Shown here: positions 49,531 to 62,429 of the stretch, piece after piece | Numbering within the stretch: position 1 is the first letter of the stretch | How the letters are laid out: each line of letters begins with the position of its first letter | Assembly (NCBI GenBank): GCA_902622795.1 | Contig: CACNRD010000001.1 | Span: 1-64,000 of the forward strand | Source: an uncultured Pelagibacteraceae bacterium | Lineage (GTDB): Bacteria > Pseudomonadota > Alphaproteobacteria > Pelagibacterales > Pelagibacteraceae | Direction of reading: 5' to 3' | Length of the DNA: 64,000 nucleotides | Notes under the pieces: model-generated | What the model saw: only the letters and a program-made list of their open reading frames with translations | Told to the model about the DNA's origin: nothing | The model's database searches: none | Made by a program: the position numbers and the translations under genes

Positions 49531-50689
49531 AAACTTAAATTTAAATTTTGGTCCTCAACACCCAGCTGCACATGGTGTCCTAAGATTAATTTTAGAATTA
49601 GATGGTGAAGTAGTTGAGAAAGCTGATCCTCATATTGGATTACTGCACAGAGGTACAGAAAAACTTATTGAAAACAAAACTTATATGCAAGCAGTCCCTT
49701 ACTTTGATCGACTAGATTATGTTGCCCCTATGAACCAGGAACATGCCTTTGCTTTAGCAACTGAAAAAATATTGGAAATAGATGTCCCAATTAGAGCTCA
49801 ATACATAAGAGTTATATTTTGTGAGATAGGAAGAATTTTAAGTCATATATTAAATGTCACTACTCAAGCCATGGATGTTGGTGCTCTAACACCTACATTG
49901 TGGGGATTTGAGGAAAGAGAAAAGTTAATGGGTTTTTATGAAAGAGTTTCTGGTTCACGACTGCATGCAAATTATTTTCGTGCAGGTGGTGTTCATCAAG
50001 ATTTACCCCAAGGCTTGGAAGAAGATATAGCTGAATTTTGTGAGACATTTCCAAAAATAATTAATGATTTAGAAAGTTTATTAACTGAGAACAGGATTTT
50101 TAAACAGCGAAATGTGGATATAGGAATTGTTACCAAACAGGATGCTTTAGATTATTCTTTTTCAGGCGTTATGATAAGAGGATCGGGCGTTCCTTGGGAT
50201 TTGCGAAAATCTCAACCCTACGATTGCTATAAACAATTAGATTTTAAAATTCCAGTTGGTAAAAATGGAGATTGCTATGACAGGTACTTATGCAGAATAG
50301 AAGAAATGAAAGAAAGTGTATCTATTATTAAACAGTGTCTTTCTAAAATGGAAAAAGGTCCAATAAAATCTTTAGATGGCAAAATAAGCCCACCTCCCAA
50401 GAAAGAGATTAAACAATCAATGGAAGCACTTATTCATCATTTTAAACTTTTTACAGAGGGTTACAGAGTTCCTAAAGATGAAATCTATACAGCAGTAGAA
50501 GCTCCTAAAGGTGAATTTGGAGTTTATTTGATTTCAGATGGATCTAACAAACCTTACAAATGTAAAATAAGAGCTCCTGGATTTTCACATCTTCAATCAA
50601 TGGATTATTTGATTAAAGGACATATGTTAGCTGATGTACCAGCAGTATTGGGTTCGTTAGATATAGTTTTTGGTGAGGTAGACAGATGA
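49514..50689 (+). CDS. nuoD: NADH-quinone oxidoreductase subunit D
   Basis: [38 protein letters not shown] terminus. Confidence 0.97.
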   Translation: MTKKIKNLNLNFGPQHPAAHGVLRLILELDGEVVEKADPHIGLLHRGTEKLIENKTYMQAVPYFDRLDYVAPMNQEHAFALATEKILEIDVPIRAQYIRVIFCEIGRILSHILNVTTQAMDVGALTPTLWGFEEREKLMGFYERVSGSRLHANYFRAGGVHQDLPQGLEEDIAEFCETFPKIINDLESLLTENRIFKQRNVDIGIVTKQDALDYSFSGVMIRGSGVPWDLRKSQPYDCYKQLDFKIPVGKNGDCYDRYLCRIEEMKESVSIIKQCLSKMEKGPIKSLDGKISPPPKKEIKQSMEALIHHFKLFTEGYRVPKDEIYTAVEAPKGEFGVYLISDGSNKPYKCKIRAPGFSHLQSMDYLIKGHMLADVPAVLGSLDIVFGEVDR

Positions 50690-51294
50690 GTTTAAGAAGA
50701 CCTGCAAAGAATCAACCCGAAACTTTTGAGTTTAGCTCTTCCTCGATGGATGAAGCAAACAAAATAGTTTTAAAATATCCTGAAGGTAAACAGCAAAGCG
50801 CTGTCATGGCTTTACTATATATCGCTCAAAAACAGAATGATAACTGGATACCCTTGGCTGCTATGAAATATATCGCAAAGTTTTTAGATATGCCTTACAT
50901 AAAAGTTTATGAGGTAGCAACTTTTTATACCATGTACAATTTATCACCAGTAGGAAAGTACTTTGTTCAAGTTTGTACAACTACTCCTTGCATGATTAGA
51001 GGAGCAAATAAATTAGTTGAAGCTTGTAAGGAAAAAATCTCAGATAAAGAAAATGAATTATCAAACAATAAAAGTTGTTCTTGGATGGAAGTAGAATGTT
51101 TAGGAGCATGTGTTAACGCCCCTATGATGCAAATTAATGATGATTATTATGAAGATTTAGATAAAGAAAAAACAATAGAAATATTTGATAAAATTTTAAG
51201 AGGTGAAGACCCAAAGCCAGGATCATATCGAGGACGATTAAATACAGAACCTGAAAATAACAGAAAAACACTTATGGACGTAAAAAATGCTTAA
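50686..51294 (+). CDS. nuoE: NADH-quinone oxidoreductase subunit E
   Basis: [12 protein letters not shown] and [15 protein letters not shown] [2Fe-2S] motifs. Confidence 0.96.
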   Translation: MSLRRPAKNQPETFEFSSSSMDEANKIVLKYPEGKQQSAVMALLYIAQKQNDNWIPLAAMKYIAKFLDMPYIKVYEVATFYTMYNLSPVGKYFVQVCTTTPCMIRGANKLVEACKEKISDKENELSNNKSCSWMEVECLGACVNAPMMQINDDYYEDLDKEKTIEIFDKILRGEDPKPGSYRGRLNTEPENNRKTLMDVKNA

Positions 51295-52618
51295 AGATCA
51301 AGACAGAATTTTTAAAAATTTGTATAATGATATGGGTGCGGATGTTAAATCTGCTCAGAAAAGAGGTGATTGGGTAAATACTTCAGAAATAATAGCAAAA
51401 GGAAGAGATTGGATAATTAACGAAGTAAAAGACTCGCAACTAAGAGGAAGAGGGGGAGCAGGATTTCCTACAGGTTTAAAATGGTCTTTTGCCCCTAAAG
51501 AAGTCGGATCTAGACCTCATTATTTAGTTATTAATGCAGACGAGTCGGAACCAGGTACATGTAAAGATAGAGATATTCTGAGATTTGAGCCTCACAAATT
51601 AATCGAAGGATGTCTAATAGCCTCTTATGCAGTTCAAGCTCATGCTTGTTATATATATATAAGAGGTGAATATTTTATAGAGGGTCAAAAATTACAATCA
51701 GCTATTGATGAAGCTTATGAAAAGAATTTAATTGGTAAAAATGCTGTTGGAGCTGGATGGGATTTGGATATCTACATTCACTATGGAGCAGGAGCTTATA
51801 TTTGTGGAGAAGAAACAGCTTTACTTGAAAGTATAGAGGGCAAAAAAGGACAACCAAGATTAAAACCTCCTTTTCCAGCATTGATTGGACTTTACGGATG
51901 CCCAACAATTATTAATAATGTTGAAACGATAGCTGTCGTTCCAACAATTCTTAGAAGAGGCGGAAAATGGTTTTCCTCACTAGGTAGAGAAAAAAATACA
52001 GGTACAAAAATTTTTTGTATTTCAGGCAATGTGAATAATCCATGTAATGTTGAGGAAGAAATGAATATTCCTTTAAAAGAATTAATAGAAGTCCATGCTG
52101 GAGGAGTTATTGGTGGATGGGAAAATTTACAAGCTGTAATTCCAGGTGGTTCATCAATGCCATTAATACCAAAAGAAAAATGTGAGACATTAACTATGGA
52201 CTTTGATTCATTAATGGCTGAAAAAAGTGGATTAGGAACTGCTGGAATTGTAGTTATTAACAAGGACCAGGACATTATTAAATGTATGGCAAGGATAGCT
52301 AGATTTTATAAACACGAAAGTTGTGGCCAATGTACACCATGTAGAGAAGGCTCAGGATGGATGTGGAGAATGCTAGAGCGAATGGCAAAAGGGGAGGCCA
52401 CTAAAGATGAAGTGGATATGCTTGGTGATGTAACAAACCAAATAGCTGGCCATACTATTTGTGCATTTGGTGAAGGATCATCATGGCCTGTGCAGGGATT
52501 GTTAAGACATTTTAAAAAAGAAATTCAGGAAAGAAATAATTTAGACCCTATTGTTCAGAAAAAAAATAATATTCCTTATTTGGTTGATCAACATTTATTA
52601 GATAAAAAAAATGCCTAA
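51287..52618 (+). CDS. nuoF: NADH-quinone oxidoreductase subunit F
   Basis: [27 protein letters not shown]. Confidence 0.97.
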   Translation: MLKDQDRIFKNLYNDMGADVKSAQKRGDWVNTSEIIAKGRDWIINEVKDSQLRGRGGAGFPTGLKWSFAPKEVGSRPHYLVINADESEPGTCKDRDILRFEPHKLIEGCLIASYAVQAHACYIYIRGEYFIEGQKLQSAIDEAYEKNLIGKNAVGAGWDLDIYIHYGAGAYICGEETALLESIEGKKGQPRLKPPFPALIGLYGCPTIINNVETIAVVPTILRRGGKWFSSLGREKNTGTKIFCISGNVNNPCNVEEEMNIPLKELIEVHAGGVIGGWENLQAVIPGGSSMPLIPKEKCETLTMDFDSLMAEKSGLGTAGIVVINKDQDIIKCMARIARFYKHESCGQCTPCREGSGWMWRMLERMAKGEATKDEVDMLGDVTNQIAGHTICAFGEGSSWPVQGLLRHFKKEIQERNNLDPIVQKKNNIPYLVDQHLLDKKNA

Positions 52619-54641
52619 ATTAAAAGTAAATGACATTGAAATTGAGGTAGAAGAAGGTTTAACAGTATTACAAGCCTGCGAAAAAGCTGGAGCAGAAATT
52701 CCTAGGTTTTGTTATCATGAAAAACTATCAATAGCAGGTAACTGTCGAATGTGTTTAGTTGAAATGGAAAAATCCCCTAAACCAATTGCTTCTTGTGCAA
52801 TGCCTGCCGCTGAGGGAATGAATATTAAAACTAATACTGCTTTTGTTGAAAAAGCTCGAAAAGGAGTTATGGAATTTTTATTAGCTAACCATCCTTTAGA
52901 TTGCCCAGTATGTGATCAAGGTGGTGAGTGTGACCTTCAAGACCAGTCTATGTTTTATGGAGTAGATAAATCACGATTTAAAGAGAACAAAAGAGCTGTA
53001 CCAGAAAAACATATGGGACCATTAATTAAAACTCAAATGACAAGATGTATACATTGCACACGATGTGTAAGATTTGCTACAGAAGTTGCTGGTGTATCCG
53101 AGTTAGGAGCAATTGGAAGAGGTGAGGATATGCAAATTACAACTTATTTGGAGCAGTCAATGCAATCAGAGTTATCAGCAAATGTAATAGATCTTTGTCC
53201 AGTTGGTGCTCTAACATCAAAACCTTATGTTTTTGAGGCAAGACCTTGGGAACTTAAAAAAACAGAGACTGTCGATGTGATGGACGCTGTCGGATCAAAT
53301 GTAAGAGTAGATACATATGATTGGGAAGTTAAAAGAGTTTTGCCAATAATTAATGAGGATATAAATGAAGAGTGGATTTCAGATAAAACAAGATACGCGT
53401 GTGATGGTTTGTTAAATCAGAGGTTAGATACACCTTTTATTAAATATAATGGTAAATTTGAGAAAGCATCATGGAGTGAGGTTTTTAAAATTATTAAGTC
53501 AAAATTTGAAAATTCATCAAATGATAAAGTTTGTGGTTTTGTTGGTGATCTAAACAACATGGAGACAGGTTATATTTTTAAGGAATTTTTTGACAGAACA
53601 TTAAGCAATAACAACTATGATTCAAGATCGGATAACAGATATCTAGACAACTCTGAAAGAGAGAATTATATATTTAATTCTTCTATAAATGGAATTGAAG
53701 ATGCTGATTTAATATTTTTGATTGGAGCAAATCCCAGATATGAAGCTACAATTTTAAATGCTAGAATTCGAAAAGCTTTTGTAAATAATAATACAAATGT
53801 AATCTCATTGAATGATGTAGGTGATCTAACTTATCCTTATAAGAATTTAGATGGTCAAACCCAAACCATAAAAACTATTTTTGAAGGGTCTGAAGAAATA
53901 TCTAAAGAAATTATTAGCGCAAGTAAGCCAATGATTATAATTGGTGAGTCTTTACTAAAATTTAATTCAGCAGAACACTTATTTAATTTAATCAAAAATT
54001 TTTTGAAGAAAAATAATAAATACGCAGAGGATTGGAACCCATTAAATATTTTATCTTGTGATGCTGCAACAGTTGGTAATTTCGATCTAGGAATATTAAA
54101 TAATGAAAAAAATTTATTGGAGGAATTAAAATCTAATAAATTTGAAATTGTTTTCTTGGTTGGACAAGATAATTTAGAGTTTAATAAAAAAGATGAATTT
54201 GTAATTTATCTAGGTAGTCATGGAGATAAGGGAGCAGAAATTGCTGATATAATTTTACCAGGATCAGCTTATACAGAACAAGATGGTTATTTTACAAATC
54301 TAGAGGGAAAAATACAAAAAGCATATAAAGCATCTTACCCTCCAGGAGAGGCCAAAGAAGATTGGCAAATTATAAATGAATTAGCTGAAGTCATGAATAA
54401 TCGCAAATTATTTAATGATAAAGAAGAATTAGAAAGTAGTATGTTTAATTACCTAAAACTTCAACAAGAAAAACGAACAACTAAAAAAATAGAAAAAACA
54501 AATTTAGAATTTCAAAATGAAAAAATAAATATTCAATTAAAAGATTATTATTTTTCAAATGTTATTGCTAGATCTTCAAAAACTATGATTGAATGTAACA
54601 ACTCTAAACTAAATATCAAATCAACAGGTACTGAGGGTTAG
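52611..54641 (+). CDS. nuoG: NADH-quinone oxidoreductase subunit G
   Basis: 676 aa; [46 protein letters not shown]. Confidence 0.96.
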   Translation: MPKLKVNDIEIEVEEGLTVLQACEKAGAEIPRFCYHEKLSIAGNCRMCLVEMEKSPKPIASCAMPAAEGMNIKTNTAFVEKARKGVMEFLLANHPLDCPVCDQGGECDLQDQSMFYGVDKSRFKENKRAVPEKHMGPLIKTQMTRCIHCTRCVRFATEVAGVSELGAIGRGEDMQITTYLEQSMQSELSANVIDLCPVGALTSKPYVFEARPWELKKTETVDVMDAVGSNVRVDTYDWEVKRVLPIINEDINEEWISDKTRYACDGLLNQRLDTPFIKYNGKFEKASWSEVFKIIKSKFENSSNDKVCGFVGDLNNMETGYIFKEFFDRTLSNNNYDSRSDNRYLDNSERENYIFNSSINGIEDADLIFLIGANPRYEATILNARIRKAFVNNNTNVISLNDVGDLTYPYKNLDGQTQTIKTIFEGSEEISKEIISASKPMIIIGESLLKFNSAEHLFNLIKNFLKKNNKYAEDWNPLNILSCDAATVGNFDLGILNNEKNLLEELKSNKFEIVFLVGQDNLEFNKKDEFVIYLGSHGDKGAEIADIILPGSAYTEQDGYFTNLEGKIQKAYKASYPPGEAKEDWQIINELAEVMNNRKLFNDKEELESSMFNYLKLQQEKRTTKKIEKTNLEFQNEKINIQLKDYYFSNVIARSSKTMIECNNSKLNIKSTGTEG

Positions 54642-55640
54642 ATGGAATATTTGAGTATATTGTTTGATCAAGTTTATAAAATTCTTTTTTTATTAGTTCC
54701 GGTTTTAGTATCTGTTGCCATGGTAGTTTGGCTTGACAGGAGGGTGTGGGCGTTTGTTCAAAAGAGACAAGGACCAAATGTAGTTGGTCCGTTTGGTCTT
54801 TTACAAACTATTGCTGACGCATTAAAATATATTTTTAAAGAAATCATAATCCCATCAACTTCGAATAAAGTAATTTTTATTCTTGCACCAATTGTAACAA
54901 TGACACTAGCTTTAATTGCTTGGGCAGTAATTCCATTTAGCGCAACGCAAGTTTTAGCTGATATAAATGTTGGTATTCTCTATTTATTTGCTGTTTCATC
55001 TCTGGGTGTCTATGGAATTATTATGGGAGGATGGGCTTCAAATTCTAAATATCCTTTCTTAGGAGCAATTAGATCTGCAGCTCAAATGGTATCTTATGAA
55101 GTATCTATTGGAGTGATAATTATTAATGTTCTTCTTTGTGTAGGATCACTTAATTTAAATGATATTGTGATAGCTCAACAAGACTTATGGTTTGTTATTC
55201 CGTTATTCCCAATGTTTGTTATTTTTTTTATTTCTGCATTAGCTGAAACGAATAGACCACCATTTGACCTTCCAGAAGCAGAAGCAGAACTAGTCGCTGG
55301 TTATCAAACAGAATATTCTGGGATGATGTATGCAATGTTCTGGCTTGGTGAATATGCAAATATTCTTTTAATGTGTGCAATTGGCGCGATCTTATTTTTG
55401 GGTGGATGGCTATCTCCACTGGAAATTTATCCTTTTACTCTAGTGCCAGGGCCTCTGTGGTTAGTGTTAAAGATATTACTTTTATTTTTGTTGTTTGCTT
55501 TAGTTAAAGCAATTGTTCCAAGATACAGATATGACCAACTAATGAAATTAGGTTGGAAAGTGTTCTTACCATTATCATTAATATGGGTAGTATTAACAGC
55601 CAGTTATCTATTTTATTTTAATCTTCTACCGGTAAATTAA
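54642..55640 (+). CDS. nuoH: NADH-quinone oxidoreductase subunit H
   Basis: [51 protein letters not shown]. Confidence 0.97.
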   Translation: MEYLSILFDQVYKILFLLVPVLVSVAMVVWLDRRVWAFVQKRQGPNVVGPFGLLQTIADALKYIFKEIIIPSTSNKVIFILAPIVTMTLALIAWAVIPFSATQVLADINVGILYLFAVSSLGVYGIIMGGWASNSKYPFLGAIRSAAQMVSYEVSIGVIIINVLLCVGSLNLNDIVIAQQDLWFVIPLFPMFVIFFISALAETNRPPFDLPEAEAELVAGYQTEYSGMMYAMFWLGEYANILLMCAIGAILFLGGWLSPLEIYPFTLVPGPLWLVLKILLLFLLFALVKAIVPRYRYDQLMKLGWKVFLPLSLIWVVLTASYLFYFNLLPVN

Positions 55641-55642
55641 TT

Positions 55643-56128
55643 ATGAAAATATCAAGATTTTTTAAAACAATATTTATGGTGGACTTTGCAAGTGGTCTAT
55701 ACATGGCAGTGAAAGAAGTATTTAAATCAAAAAAAACAATAAATTATCCATTTGAAAAAGGTAAGATAAGTCCTCGTTTTAGAGGAGAGCATGCATTAAG
55801 AAGATATCCAAATGGTGAAGAGAGATGTATTGCATGTAAATTATGTGAAGCCGTTTGTCCAGCACAGGCGATAACGATTGAATCAACTCAAAGAGAAGAT
55901 GGAAGTAGAAAAACCACTCGTTATGACATTGACATGATGAAATGTATTTATTGTGGATTATGCGAAGAATCTTGTCCTGTAGACGCTATAGTTCAGGGTC
56001 CAAATTTTGAATTTTCAACTGAAACAAGAGAAGAACTTTATTACACAAAGGATAAACTGCTAGATAACGGTGATAGATGGGAAAATATTTTAGAGGCTAA
56101 TATAAAAGCTGACAGTTCTCATAGATAA
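55643..56128 (+). CDS. nuoI: NADH-quinone oxidoreductase subunit I
   Basis: [16 protein letters not shown] and [16 protein letters not shown]. Confidence 0.97.
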   Translation: MKISRFFKTIFMVDFASGLYMAVKEVFKSKKTINYPFEKGKISPRFRGEHALRRYPNGEERCIACKLCEAVCPAQAITIESTQREDGSRKTTRYDIDMMKCIYCGLCEESCPVDAIVQGPNFEFSTETREELYYTKDKLLDNGDRWENILEANIKADSSHR

Positions 56129-56130
56129 AA

Positions 56131-56763
56131 ATGATCGCACACTCTATTTTTTTTTATACATTTTCAATCATAGCTATTGTCTCTGCAATAATGGTTACTG
56201 CTTCTAAAAATACAGTCCACTCTGTTTTTTTTTTAATCTTAGATTTCATAAGTATTTCATGTCTATTTATTATGATTGGGGCGGAGTTTTTAGGGATGAT
56301 TATGCTAATTGTTTATGTAGGAGCTGTAGCAGTTTTATTTTTGTTTGTTGTAATGATGTTAAATGTAGCTCAACAAAAAAATCAGTGGTTTTCATCGGAA
56401 GAAAGTTCAAAACATATTCCAGTAGGCCTGATAATAAGCACTCTTATATTTGTTGAGCTAATAATCGTTGTTGGTGGTTGGAAATATAAACCAGATTTGT
56501 TTGACATAAATAATTCAATTGAAATTAATAACGTCAGTAATACCCATTCTTTAGGACAAGTGTTATATACTGACTATATCCATATCTTTCAAATTAGTGG
56601 CATGATTTTATTAGTTGCTATGATTGGAGCAATTGTTCTGACTTTTAGAAAAAGAGTGGGTGTAAAAACACAAAGTTATATAAAGCAAATTTCAAGAGAG
56701 AGATCTGATGGAGTAAGCGTTGTCAAAGTTGAGTCTAACAAAGGAGTTAAGATTGATGACTGA
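56131..56763 (+). CDS. nuoJ: NADH-quinone oxidoreductase subunit J
   Basis: 210 aa; [29 protein letters not shown]. Confidence 0.95.
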   Translation: MIAHSIFFYTFSIIAIVSAIMVTASKNTVHSVFFLILDFISISCLFIMIGAEFLGMIMLIVYVGAVAVLFLFVVMMLNVAQQKNQWFSSEESSKHIPVGLIISTLIFVELIIVVGGWKYKPDLFDINNSIEINNVSNTHSLGQVLYTDYIHIFQISGMILLVAMIGAIVLTFRKRVGVKTQSYIKQISRERSDGVSVVKVESNKGVKIDD

Positions 56764-57067
56764 AATAGGCTTGGGGCATTACTTAACATTAGGAGCAATT
56801 ATATTTTCAATTGGAATTATTGGTATATTTTTAAATAGAAAAAATATTATCGTTATATTGATGAGCATAGAATTAATATTATTAGCTGTTAATATTAATC
56901 TGGTATCCTTTTCAATTTTTCTAGGAGATTTAACTGGTCAGGTATTTACATTATTTATCTTAACAGTAGCTGCAGCAGAGGCAGCTATTGGACTTGCAAT
57001 TATTGTGGTTTATTATCGAAATTCAGGGACTATTAGAGTTGAGCACATAGATAATTTGAAAGGATAA
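56756..57067 (+). CDS. nuoK: NADH-quinone oxidoreductase subunit K
   Basis: [36 protein letters not shown]; start at ATG 56756 ([10 protein letters not shown]). Confidence 0.95.
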   Translation: MTEIGLGHYLTLGAIIFSIGIIGIFLNRKNIIVILMSIELILLAVNINLVSFSIFLGDLTGQVFTLFILTVAAAEAAIGLAIIVVYYRNSGTIRVEHIDNLKG

Positions 57068-57069
57068 GA

Positions 57070-58983
57070 ATGGAACTTTCAATCATATTCCTTCCATTAA
57101 TTGCATCAGTAATATCAGGCTTCTTTGGTAAATTTATTGGTGATAGAAATTCTGAAATAGTCACAAGTGCTTTAGTTTCAATATCTGCCTTATTATCAAT
57201 TTTTGTTTTATACCAAGTAATTGTAAATCAGTATGAAGAAAACATTGTAATCGCAACTTGGATCAATTCAGGTTCATTAGATGTAAATTGGTCAATGTTA
57301 ATCGACCCATTGTCAGCCATAATGTTGGTTGTGGTTACTTCTGTATCTTCTTTAGTTCATATTTATTCAATTGGATATATGTCTCACGATCCTCATAAAC
57401 CAAGATTTATGGCGTATTTATCTCTGTTTACATTTGCAATGTTAATGCTTGTAACCTCGGATAATTTTGTTCAATTATTTTTTGGTTGGGAGGGAGTAGG
57501 TTTATGTTCATATTTCTTGATAGGTTTTTGGTTTAAAAAAGAAAGTGCTAATGCAGCAGCGATAAAAGCATTTGTTGTAAACAGAGTTGGAGATTTTGGA
57601 TTTGCTTTAGGAATATTTTTAATATTTTATTTATTTGGTACAGTAAATTACTCTGAAGTTTTTCAACAAATACCAACAGTTGTTGATAAAAATTTATTGT
57701 TTTTAGGATTTGAAATTAAAGCAATAGATTTGATTTGCTTACTTTTATTTATTGGTGCGATGGGTAAGTCAGCTCAAATTTTATTGCATACCTGGTTGCC
57801 AGATGCAATGGAAGGTCCAACTCCAGTTTCTGCATTAATACATGCAGCTACCATGGTCACAGCAGGAGTTTTTTTGGTAGTAAGATGTTCTCCTATTTAT
57901 GAATATTCACCCTTAATACTAAATTTAATAACTATTGTTGGAATGTCTACAGCTTTTTTTGCAGCAACAGTAGCTTTAGTACAAACTGATATAAAAAAAA
58001 TTATTGCATATTCCACTTGTAGCCAATTAGGATACATGTTTTTTGCTGCCGGTGTTGGTGCTTATAATGTTGCGATGTTCCATTTGTTTACTCATGCTTT
58101 CTTTAAAGCATTATTATTCTTAGGTTCTGGCTCTGTGATTCATGCTTTTAAAGATGAGCAAGATATAAATAAAATGGGAGGAGTTTGGAAAAAATTACCT
58201 TACACTTATGCTTTAATGATAATCGGAACACTTGCATTAACTGGTTTTCCTTTCTTATCAGGTTTTTACTCAAAAGATGCAATAATAGAATTTGCGTATC
58301 TTAGAGGTAATACCACAGGTTATTATGCAGCTGGTATAGGAATATTAACAGCACTTTTAACGTCAATATATTCTTGGAGATTAATATTTAAGACTTTCCA
58401 TGGAGAATATAATAACAAAGAAATAAAAATAGAGGAAACTCATGAATCTCCAATGGTAATGCTTATTCCTTTATTTATTCTTTCTATTGGGGCAATTTTT
58501 GCAGGCTTTTTATTTAAAGGGCTTTTTATTGGTAGTGGCGATGAAAATTATTTTTGGGCAGAGTCTATAAAATTTTTAGAACCCTTAAGCACTGATCATC
58601 CACCTACATGGTTTTTACTTTTAACACCTTGTCTAGTAACAATATCAATTCCTATTGCCTATTATCTATTTGTTAAAAATAAAGAAATTCCAAATGGAAT
58701 AGTATCGATGAATAAACCTTTATATAAGTTTTTAGTTAACAAATGGTACTTCGATGAATTGTACGAAGTTTTGTTCATTAAATCATCAAAGCGTTTAGGT
58801 TTATTTTTGTGGAAATTTTTTGATGGCACAATAATTGATGGATTTGGCCCAGATGGAATTTCATCTTTTATAAAAAAATGCTCGATTAAAGCAAATAAAT
58901 TTCAAAGTGGATTTATTTATCAATATGCATTCGTAATGCTTGTGGGTTTTTCTGCTTTTTTAACTTTTTTAATTGTAAGATAA
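57070..58983 (+). CDS. nuoL: NADH-quinone oxidoreductase subunit L
   Basis: 637 aa; GWEGVGLCSYFLIGFWF, LHTWLPDAMEGPTPVSALIHAATMVTAG. Confidence 0.97.
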   Translation: MELSIIFLPLIASVISGFFGKFIGDRNSEIVTSALVSISALLSIFVLYQVIVNQYEENIVIATWINSGSLDVNWSMLIDPLSAIMLVVVTSVSSLVHIYSIGYMSHDPHKPRFMAYLSLFTFAMLMLVTSDNFVQLFFGWEGVGLCSYFLIGFWFKKESANAAAIKAFVVNRVGDFGFALGIFLIFYLFGTVNYSEVFQQIPTVVDKNLLFLGFEIKAIDLICLLLFIGAMGKSAQILLHTWLPDAMEGPTPVSALIHAATMVTAGVFLVVRCSPIYEYSPLILNLITIVGMSTAFFAATVALVQTDIKKIIAYSTCSQLGYMFFAAGVGAYNVAMFHLFTHAFFKALLFLGSGSVIHAFKDEQDINKMGGVWKKLPYTYALMIIGTLALTGFPFLSGFYSKDAIIEFAYLRGNTTGYYAAGIGILTALLTSIYSWRLIFKTFHGEYNNKEIKIEETHESPMVMLIPLFILSIGAIFAGFLFKGLFIGSGDENYFWAESIKFLEPLSTDHPPTWFLLLTPCLVTISIPIAYYLFVKNKEIPNGIVSMNKPLYKFLVNKWYFDELYEVLFIKSSKRLGLFLWKFFDGTIIDGFGPDGISSFIKKCSIKANKFQSGFIYQYAFVMLVGFSAFLTFLIVR

Positions 58984-60464
58984 TGGACTTTCCTATTTTA
59001 TCATCTCTAATTTTACTACCAATAGTTGGAGCACTCTTTTTATTTTTTACAAAAGATAAAGATGGAAATAATTTAACAGCAAAATATGTTGCTTTATTTG
59101 CAACAATTGTAAATTTTTTAATTTCAATTTATTTGTGGATATCTTTTGATCAAACAACCTCATCCTTTCAATTTGTTGAGGAAAGAGTCTGGATAAAAGA
59201 TTTTATTAATTACAAAGTTGGAGTAGACGGAATTTCAATTTTATTTATTTTATTAACAGCTTTTATAACACCTCTGTGTATTGTTTCTGTAAATAATACT
59301 GTCAAAAATAGATTAAGAGATTTCTTAATTGCAATATTAATCATGGAAAGTTTCATGATTGGAGTTTTCTGTGCTCTTGATTTAGTTGTTTTTTATCTAT
59401 TCTTTGAAGCTGGATTAATTCCAATGTTTTTAATAATAGGTATTTGGGGAGGTCCAAAAAGAGTTTACTCAGCATTCAAATTTTTTCTATACACATTGCT
59501 AGGATCTGTTTTGATGTTAGTTGCTATAATATCAATATACTGGATATCAGGTACTACAGATGTAATTAAACTTTATGAGCTAGGCATTGATGCAAAATAC
59601 CAAAATTTACTATGGCTAGCATTCTTCAGTTCTTTTGCTGTCAAAACCCCGATGTGGCCAGTTCATACATGGTTACCAGATGCACATGTCGAGGCACCTA
59701 CAGCAGGATCTGTTCTTTTAGCTGCAATATTACTTAAAATGGCAGGGTATGGTTTCATTAGATTTTCCCTTGGACTATTTCCTTTGGCATCAGAAGTTTT
59801 TACACCATTAGTTTATACGTTAAGTGTAATAGCAATTATTTTCACTTCTTTCATAGCTTTAATGCAAGAAGATATGAAAAAGTTAATTGCGTATTCATCT
59901 GTTGCACACATGGGTTTCGTTACCCTTGGGATTTTTACCCTGCAACAACAAGGTATAGAAGGTAGTATTATTCAAATGTTAAGCCACGGACTTGTTTCGG
60001 CAGCATTATTTTTATGTGTTGGTGTTGTCTACGATAGAATGCACTCAAGACTAATTAAATCATATGGTGGTATAGTTACAATCATACCAAAGTACTCCAT
60101 TTTATTTATGTTATTTACATTAGCTGCATTAGGATTACCTGGTACTTTTGGTTTTGTAGGTGAATTTTTAATATTAATGGGAGCTTTTAAAGATAATTTT
60201 TTGGTAGCAGTTATTGCAAGTTTTGGAGTAATTTTAGGAGCTGCTTATATGTTGTGGCTTTATAAAAGAGTCGTTTTTGGAAAACTTGTTAATGAAGATT
60301 TAAAAAAAATGGTAGATTTAAATAGATCTGAGTATTTAATATTAATATGCCTAGCGGTCCCAACACTATTTTTTGGATTTTATCCTGAGCCACTATTTAA
60401 CACTATAGAGGTTTCAGTATCAGATTTAATCAATATGCATAACTTAAATATAGCAAGCAAGTAG
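58983..60464 (+). CDS. nuoM: NADH-quinone oxidoreductase subunit M
   Basis: 493 aa; FFEAGLIPMFLIIGIWGG, HTWLPDAHVEAPTAGSVLLAAILLKMAGYG. Confidence 0.97.
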   Translation: MDFPILSSLILLPIVGALFLFFTKDKDGNNLTAKYVALFATIVNFLISIYLWISFDQTTSSFQFVEERVWIKDFINYKVGVDGISILFILLTAFITPLCIVSVNNTVKNRLRDFLIAILIMESFMIGVFCALDLVVFYLFFEAGLIPMFLIIGIWGGPKRVYSAFKFFLYTLLGSVLMLVAIISIYWISGTTDVIKLYELGIDAKYQNLLWLAFFSSFAVKTPMWPVHTWLPDAHVEAPTAGSVLLAAILLKMAGYGFIRFSLGLFPLASEVFTPLVYTLSVIAIIFTSFIALMQEDMKKLIAYSSVAHMGFVTLGIFTLQQQGIEGSIIQMLSHGLVSAALFLCVGVVYDRMHSRLIKSYGGIVTIIPKYSILFMLFTLAALGLPGTFGFVGEFLILMGAFKDNFLVAVIASFGVILGAAYMLWLYKRVVFGKLVNEDLKKMVDLNRSEYLILICLAVPTLFFGFYPEPLFNTIEVSVSDLINMHNLNIASK

Positions 60465-60465
60465 T

Positions 60466-61884
60466 ATGAATAATCTTAATTTAGTATTTCCTGAAATATT
60501 TATTTCTTTATCAGTAATGTTTTTATTGATTTTAGGAGTTTTTAAAAAAGATAGTTCACAATTAACTTTTAATTTATCTTTAGTCACAATTTTGGTTGCA
60601 ATAATTCTTACTGTTAACGAAACTTTTTCAGTTAACAGAATTACTTTATTTAATGAAAGTATTGTTATTGACCAAATGGCTTCATTAATGAAAATTATAA
60701 CACTGATTGGTGCTTTTTTAGTTTTAGGTATTTCATCTAGTTATCTCAAATCATTTAAAATTTTTAAAATTGAGTATCCGATTTTAATATTGAGTTCTGT
60801 ATTAGGAATGATGATAATGATCAGCTCTAATGATCTTATGGCTTTTTATATGGGATTAGAATTGCAATCTCTGGCTCTTTATGTTTTGGCAACTTTTAAT
60901 AGAGACCAACTAAAGTCATCTGAAGCTGGATTAAAATATTTTGTGCTAAGTGCACTTTCATCTGGTCTATTATTATATGGTTGTTCATTAATTTATGGTT
61001 TTTCTGGATCAACAAATTTTGATGTAATTGCAAATCAACTTACCTCAAATGATTATGCTTTAACATTTGGTATTGTATTTATATTAGTTGGTTTAGCATT
61101 CAAAATTTCTGCAGTTCCATTTCATATGTGGGCACCGGATGTTTATGAAGGGTCTCCAACAACAGTAACACTCTTCTTTACAATGGTACCTAAAATTGCA
61201 GCTCTTACTGTGTTCATAAGATTTTTATATGTTCCATTTTTAAATCTAATAGATCAGTGGCAGATGATTATTGTCTTTTTATCTATAGCTTCTATGATAT
61301 TTGGAGCAATCGCAGCAATAGGTCAAACTAATATTAAAAGACTTGTAGCTTATAGCTCAATTGGACATATTGGATATACTTTGGCGGGTTTGGCTAGTGG
61401 CTCTAATGATGGAATTCAAAGTTCAATAATATACATTTCTATATATGTGGTAATGAATTTAGCTCTTTTTTCATGTTTATTGATGTTAAAAAGAAATGAC
61501 CAATACTATGAGGATATAGATGACCTTTCAGGGCTTTCAAAAAACCACCCACTATTGTCATTATCTTTATTAATAATATTATTCTCGCTTGCTGGGATAC
61601 CACCCTTAGCAGGTTTCTTTGCAAAATTCTACGTATTTAAAGCTGTAATTGAACAATCTATGTACTTCTTAGCAATAGTTGGATTACTATCAACTGTAAT
61701 TGCAGCATTTTATTATCTAAGAATTATAAAAATAATTTATTTTGATAAAGAAAAAGAAAAATATGACTCAGATCATGGAATATGGTTAAAATTTTCACTT
61801 ACTTTTTCAACAATATTAATTCTTTTATACTTCATATTTCCTAGTCAATTAATTGAGGTAGTTTCAAGAATTATTATTATTTAA
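60466..61884 (+). CDS. nuoN: NADH-quinone oxidoreductase subunit N
   Basis: 472 aa; YMGLELQSLALYVLATF, VPFHMWAPDVYEGSPTTVTLFF. Confidence 0.96.
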   Translation: MNNLNLVFPEIFISLSVMFLLILGVFKKDSSQLTFNLSLVTILVAIILTVNETFSVNRITLFNESIVIDQMASLMKIITLIGAFLVLGISSSYLKSFKIFKIEYPILILSSVLGMMIMISSNDLMAFYMGLELQSLALYVLATFNRDQLKSSEAGLKYFVLSALSSGLLLYGCSLIYGFSGSTNFDVIANQLTSNDYALTFGIVFILVGLAFKISAVPFHMWAPDVYEGSPTTVTLFFTMVPKIAALTVFIRFLYVPFLNLIDQWQMIIVFLSIASMIFGAIAAIGQTNIKRLVAYSSIGHIGYTLAGLASGSNDGIQSSIIYISIYVVMNLALFSCLLMLKRNDQYYEDIDDLSGLSKNHPLLSLSLLIILFSLAGIPPLAGFFAKFYVFKAVIEQSMYFLAIVGLLSTVIAAFYYLRIIKIIYFDKEKEKYDSDHGIWLKFSLTFSTILILLYFIFPSQLIEVVSRIIII

Positions 61885-62429
61885 TGAAATTCAAAAAATT
61901 TAAATTTAAAAAAGTTAGAAGTACTAACAATACTGCTATTAGAATAATAAAAAAAACTAATTGTAAATATGGAATGGTAATCTCAGAGTCTCAAACAAAT
62001 GGCAAAGGTCAATATGGTAGAAAGTGGATTTCACATAAAGGAAATTTGTTTGTAACTTTCTTTCATGAATTAAATAAAATTAAATTATCTATAGCAACAA
62101 TTACAAAATTAAATTGTTTATTGATAAAAAAATTAATATCAAAATATACTAATAAAAAAATTTTTTATAAAAAACCAAATGATCTTTTGATTGAAAAGAA
62201 AAAAATATGTGGAATATTGCAAGAAATAATTTTTATGCAGAATAAAAAGTACCTTATTACAGGAATAGGTATAAATATAAACAAAAGTCCTTATATAAAA
62301 AATTACCCAACTACTAATTTAAATGAGCTAACAAATAAGCATATTAAAATTAAAGAAATAGAAAAATCATTAAAGCAAATTTTTGAAAACAATTTATTAA
62401 AAATATATAATCTTAAGGTTAATAATTAA
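61884..62429 (+). CDS. birA: Biotin--[acetyl-CoA-carboxylase] ligase
   Basis: 181 aa; SESQTNGKGQYGRKWISHKGNLFVTF, KKPNDLLIEKKKICGILQE. Confidence 0.9.
   Translation: MKFKKFKFKKVRSTNNTAIRIIKKTNCKYGMVISESQTNGKGQYGRKWISHKGNLFVTFFHELNKIKLSIATITKLNCLLIKKLISKYTNKKIFYKKPNDLLIEKKKICGILQEIIFMQNKKYLITGIGININKSPYIKNYPTTNLNELTNKHIKIKEIEKSLKQIFENNLLKIYNLKVNN

Noticed and set aside
51892-52275. 127-aa antisense ORF within nuoF
   Set aside because: Shadow ORF opposite strongly conserved nuoF.
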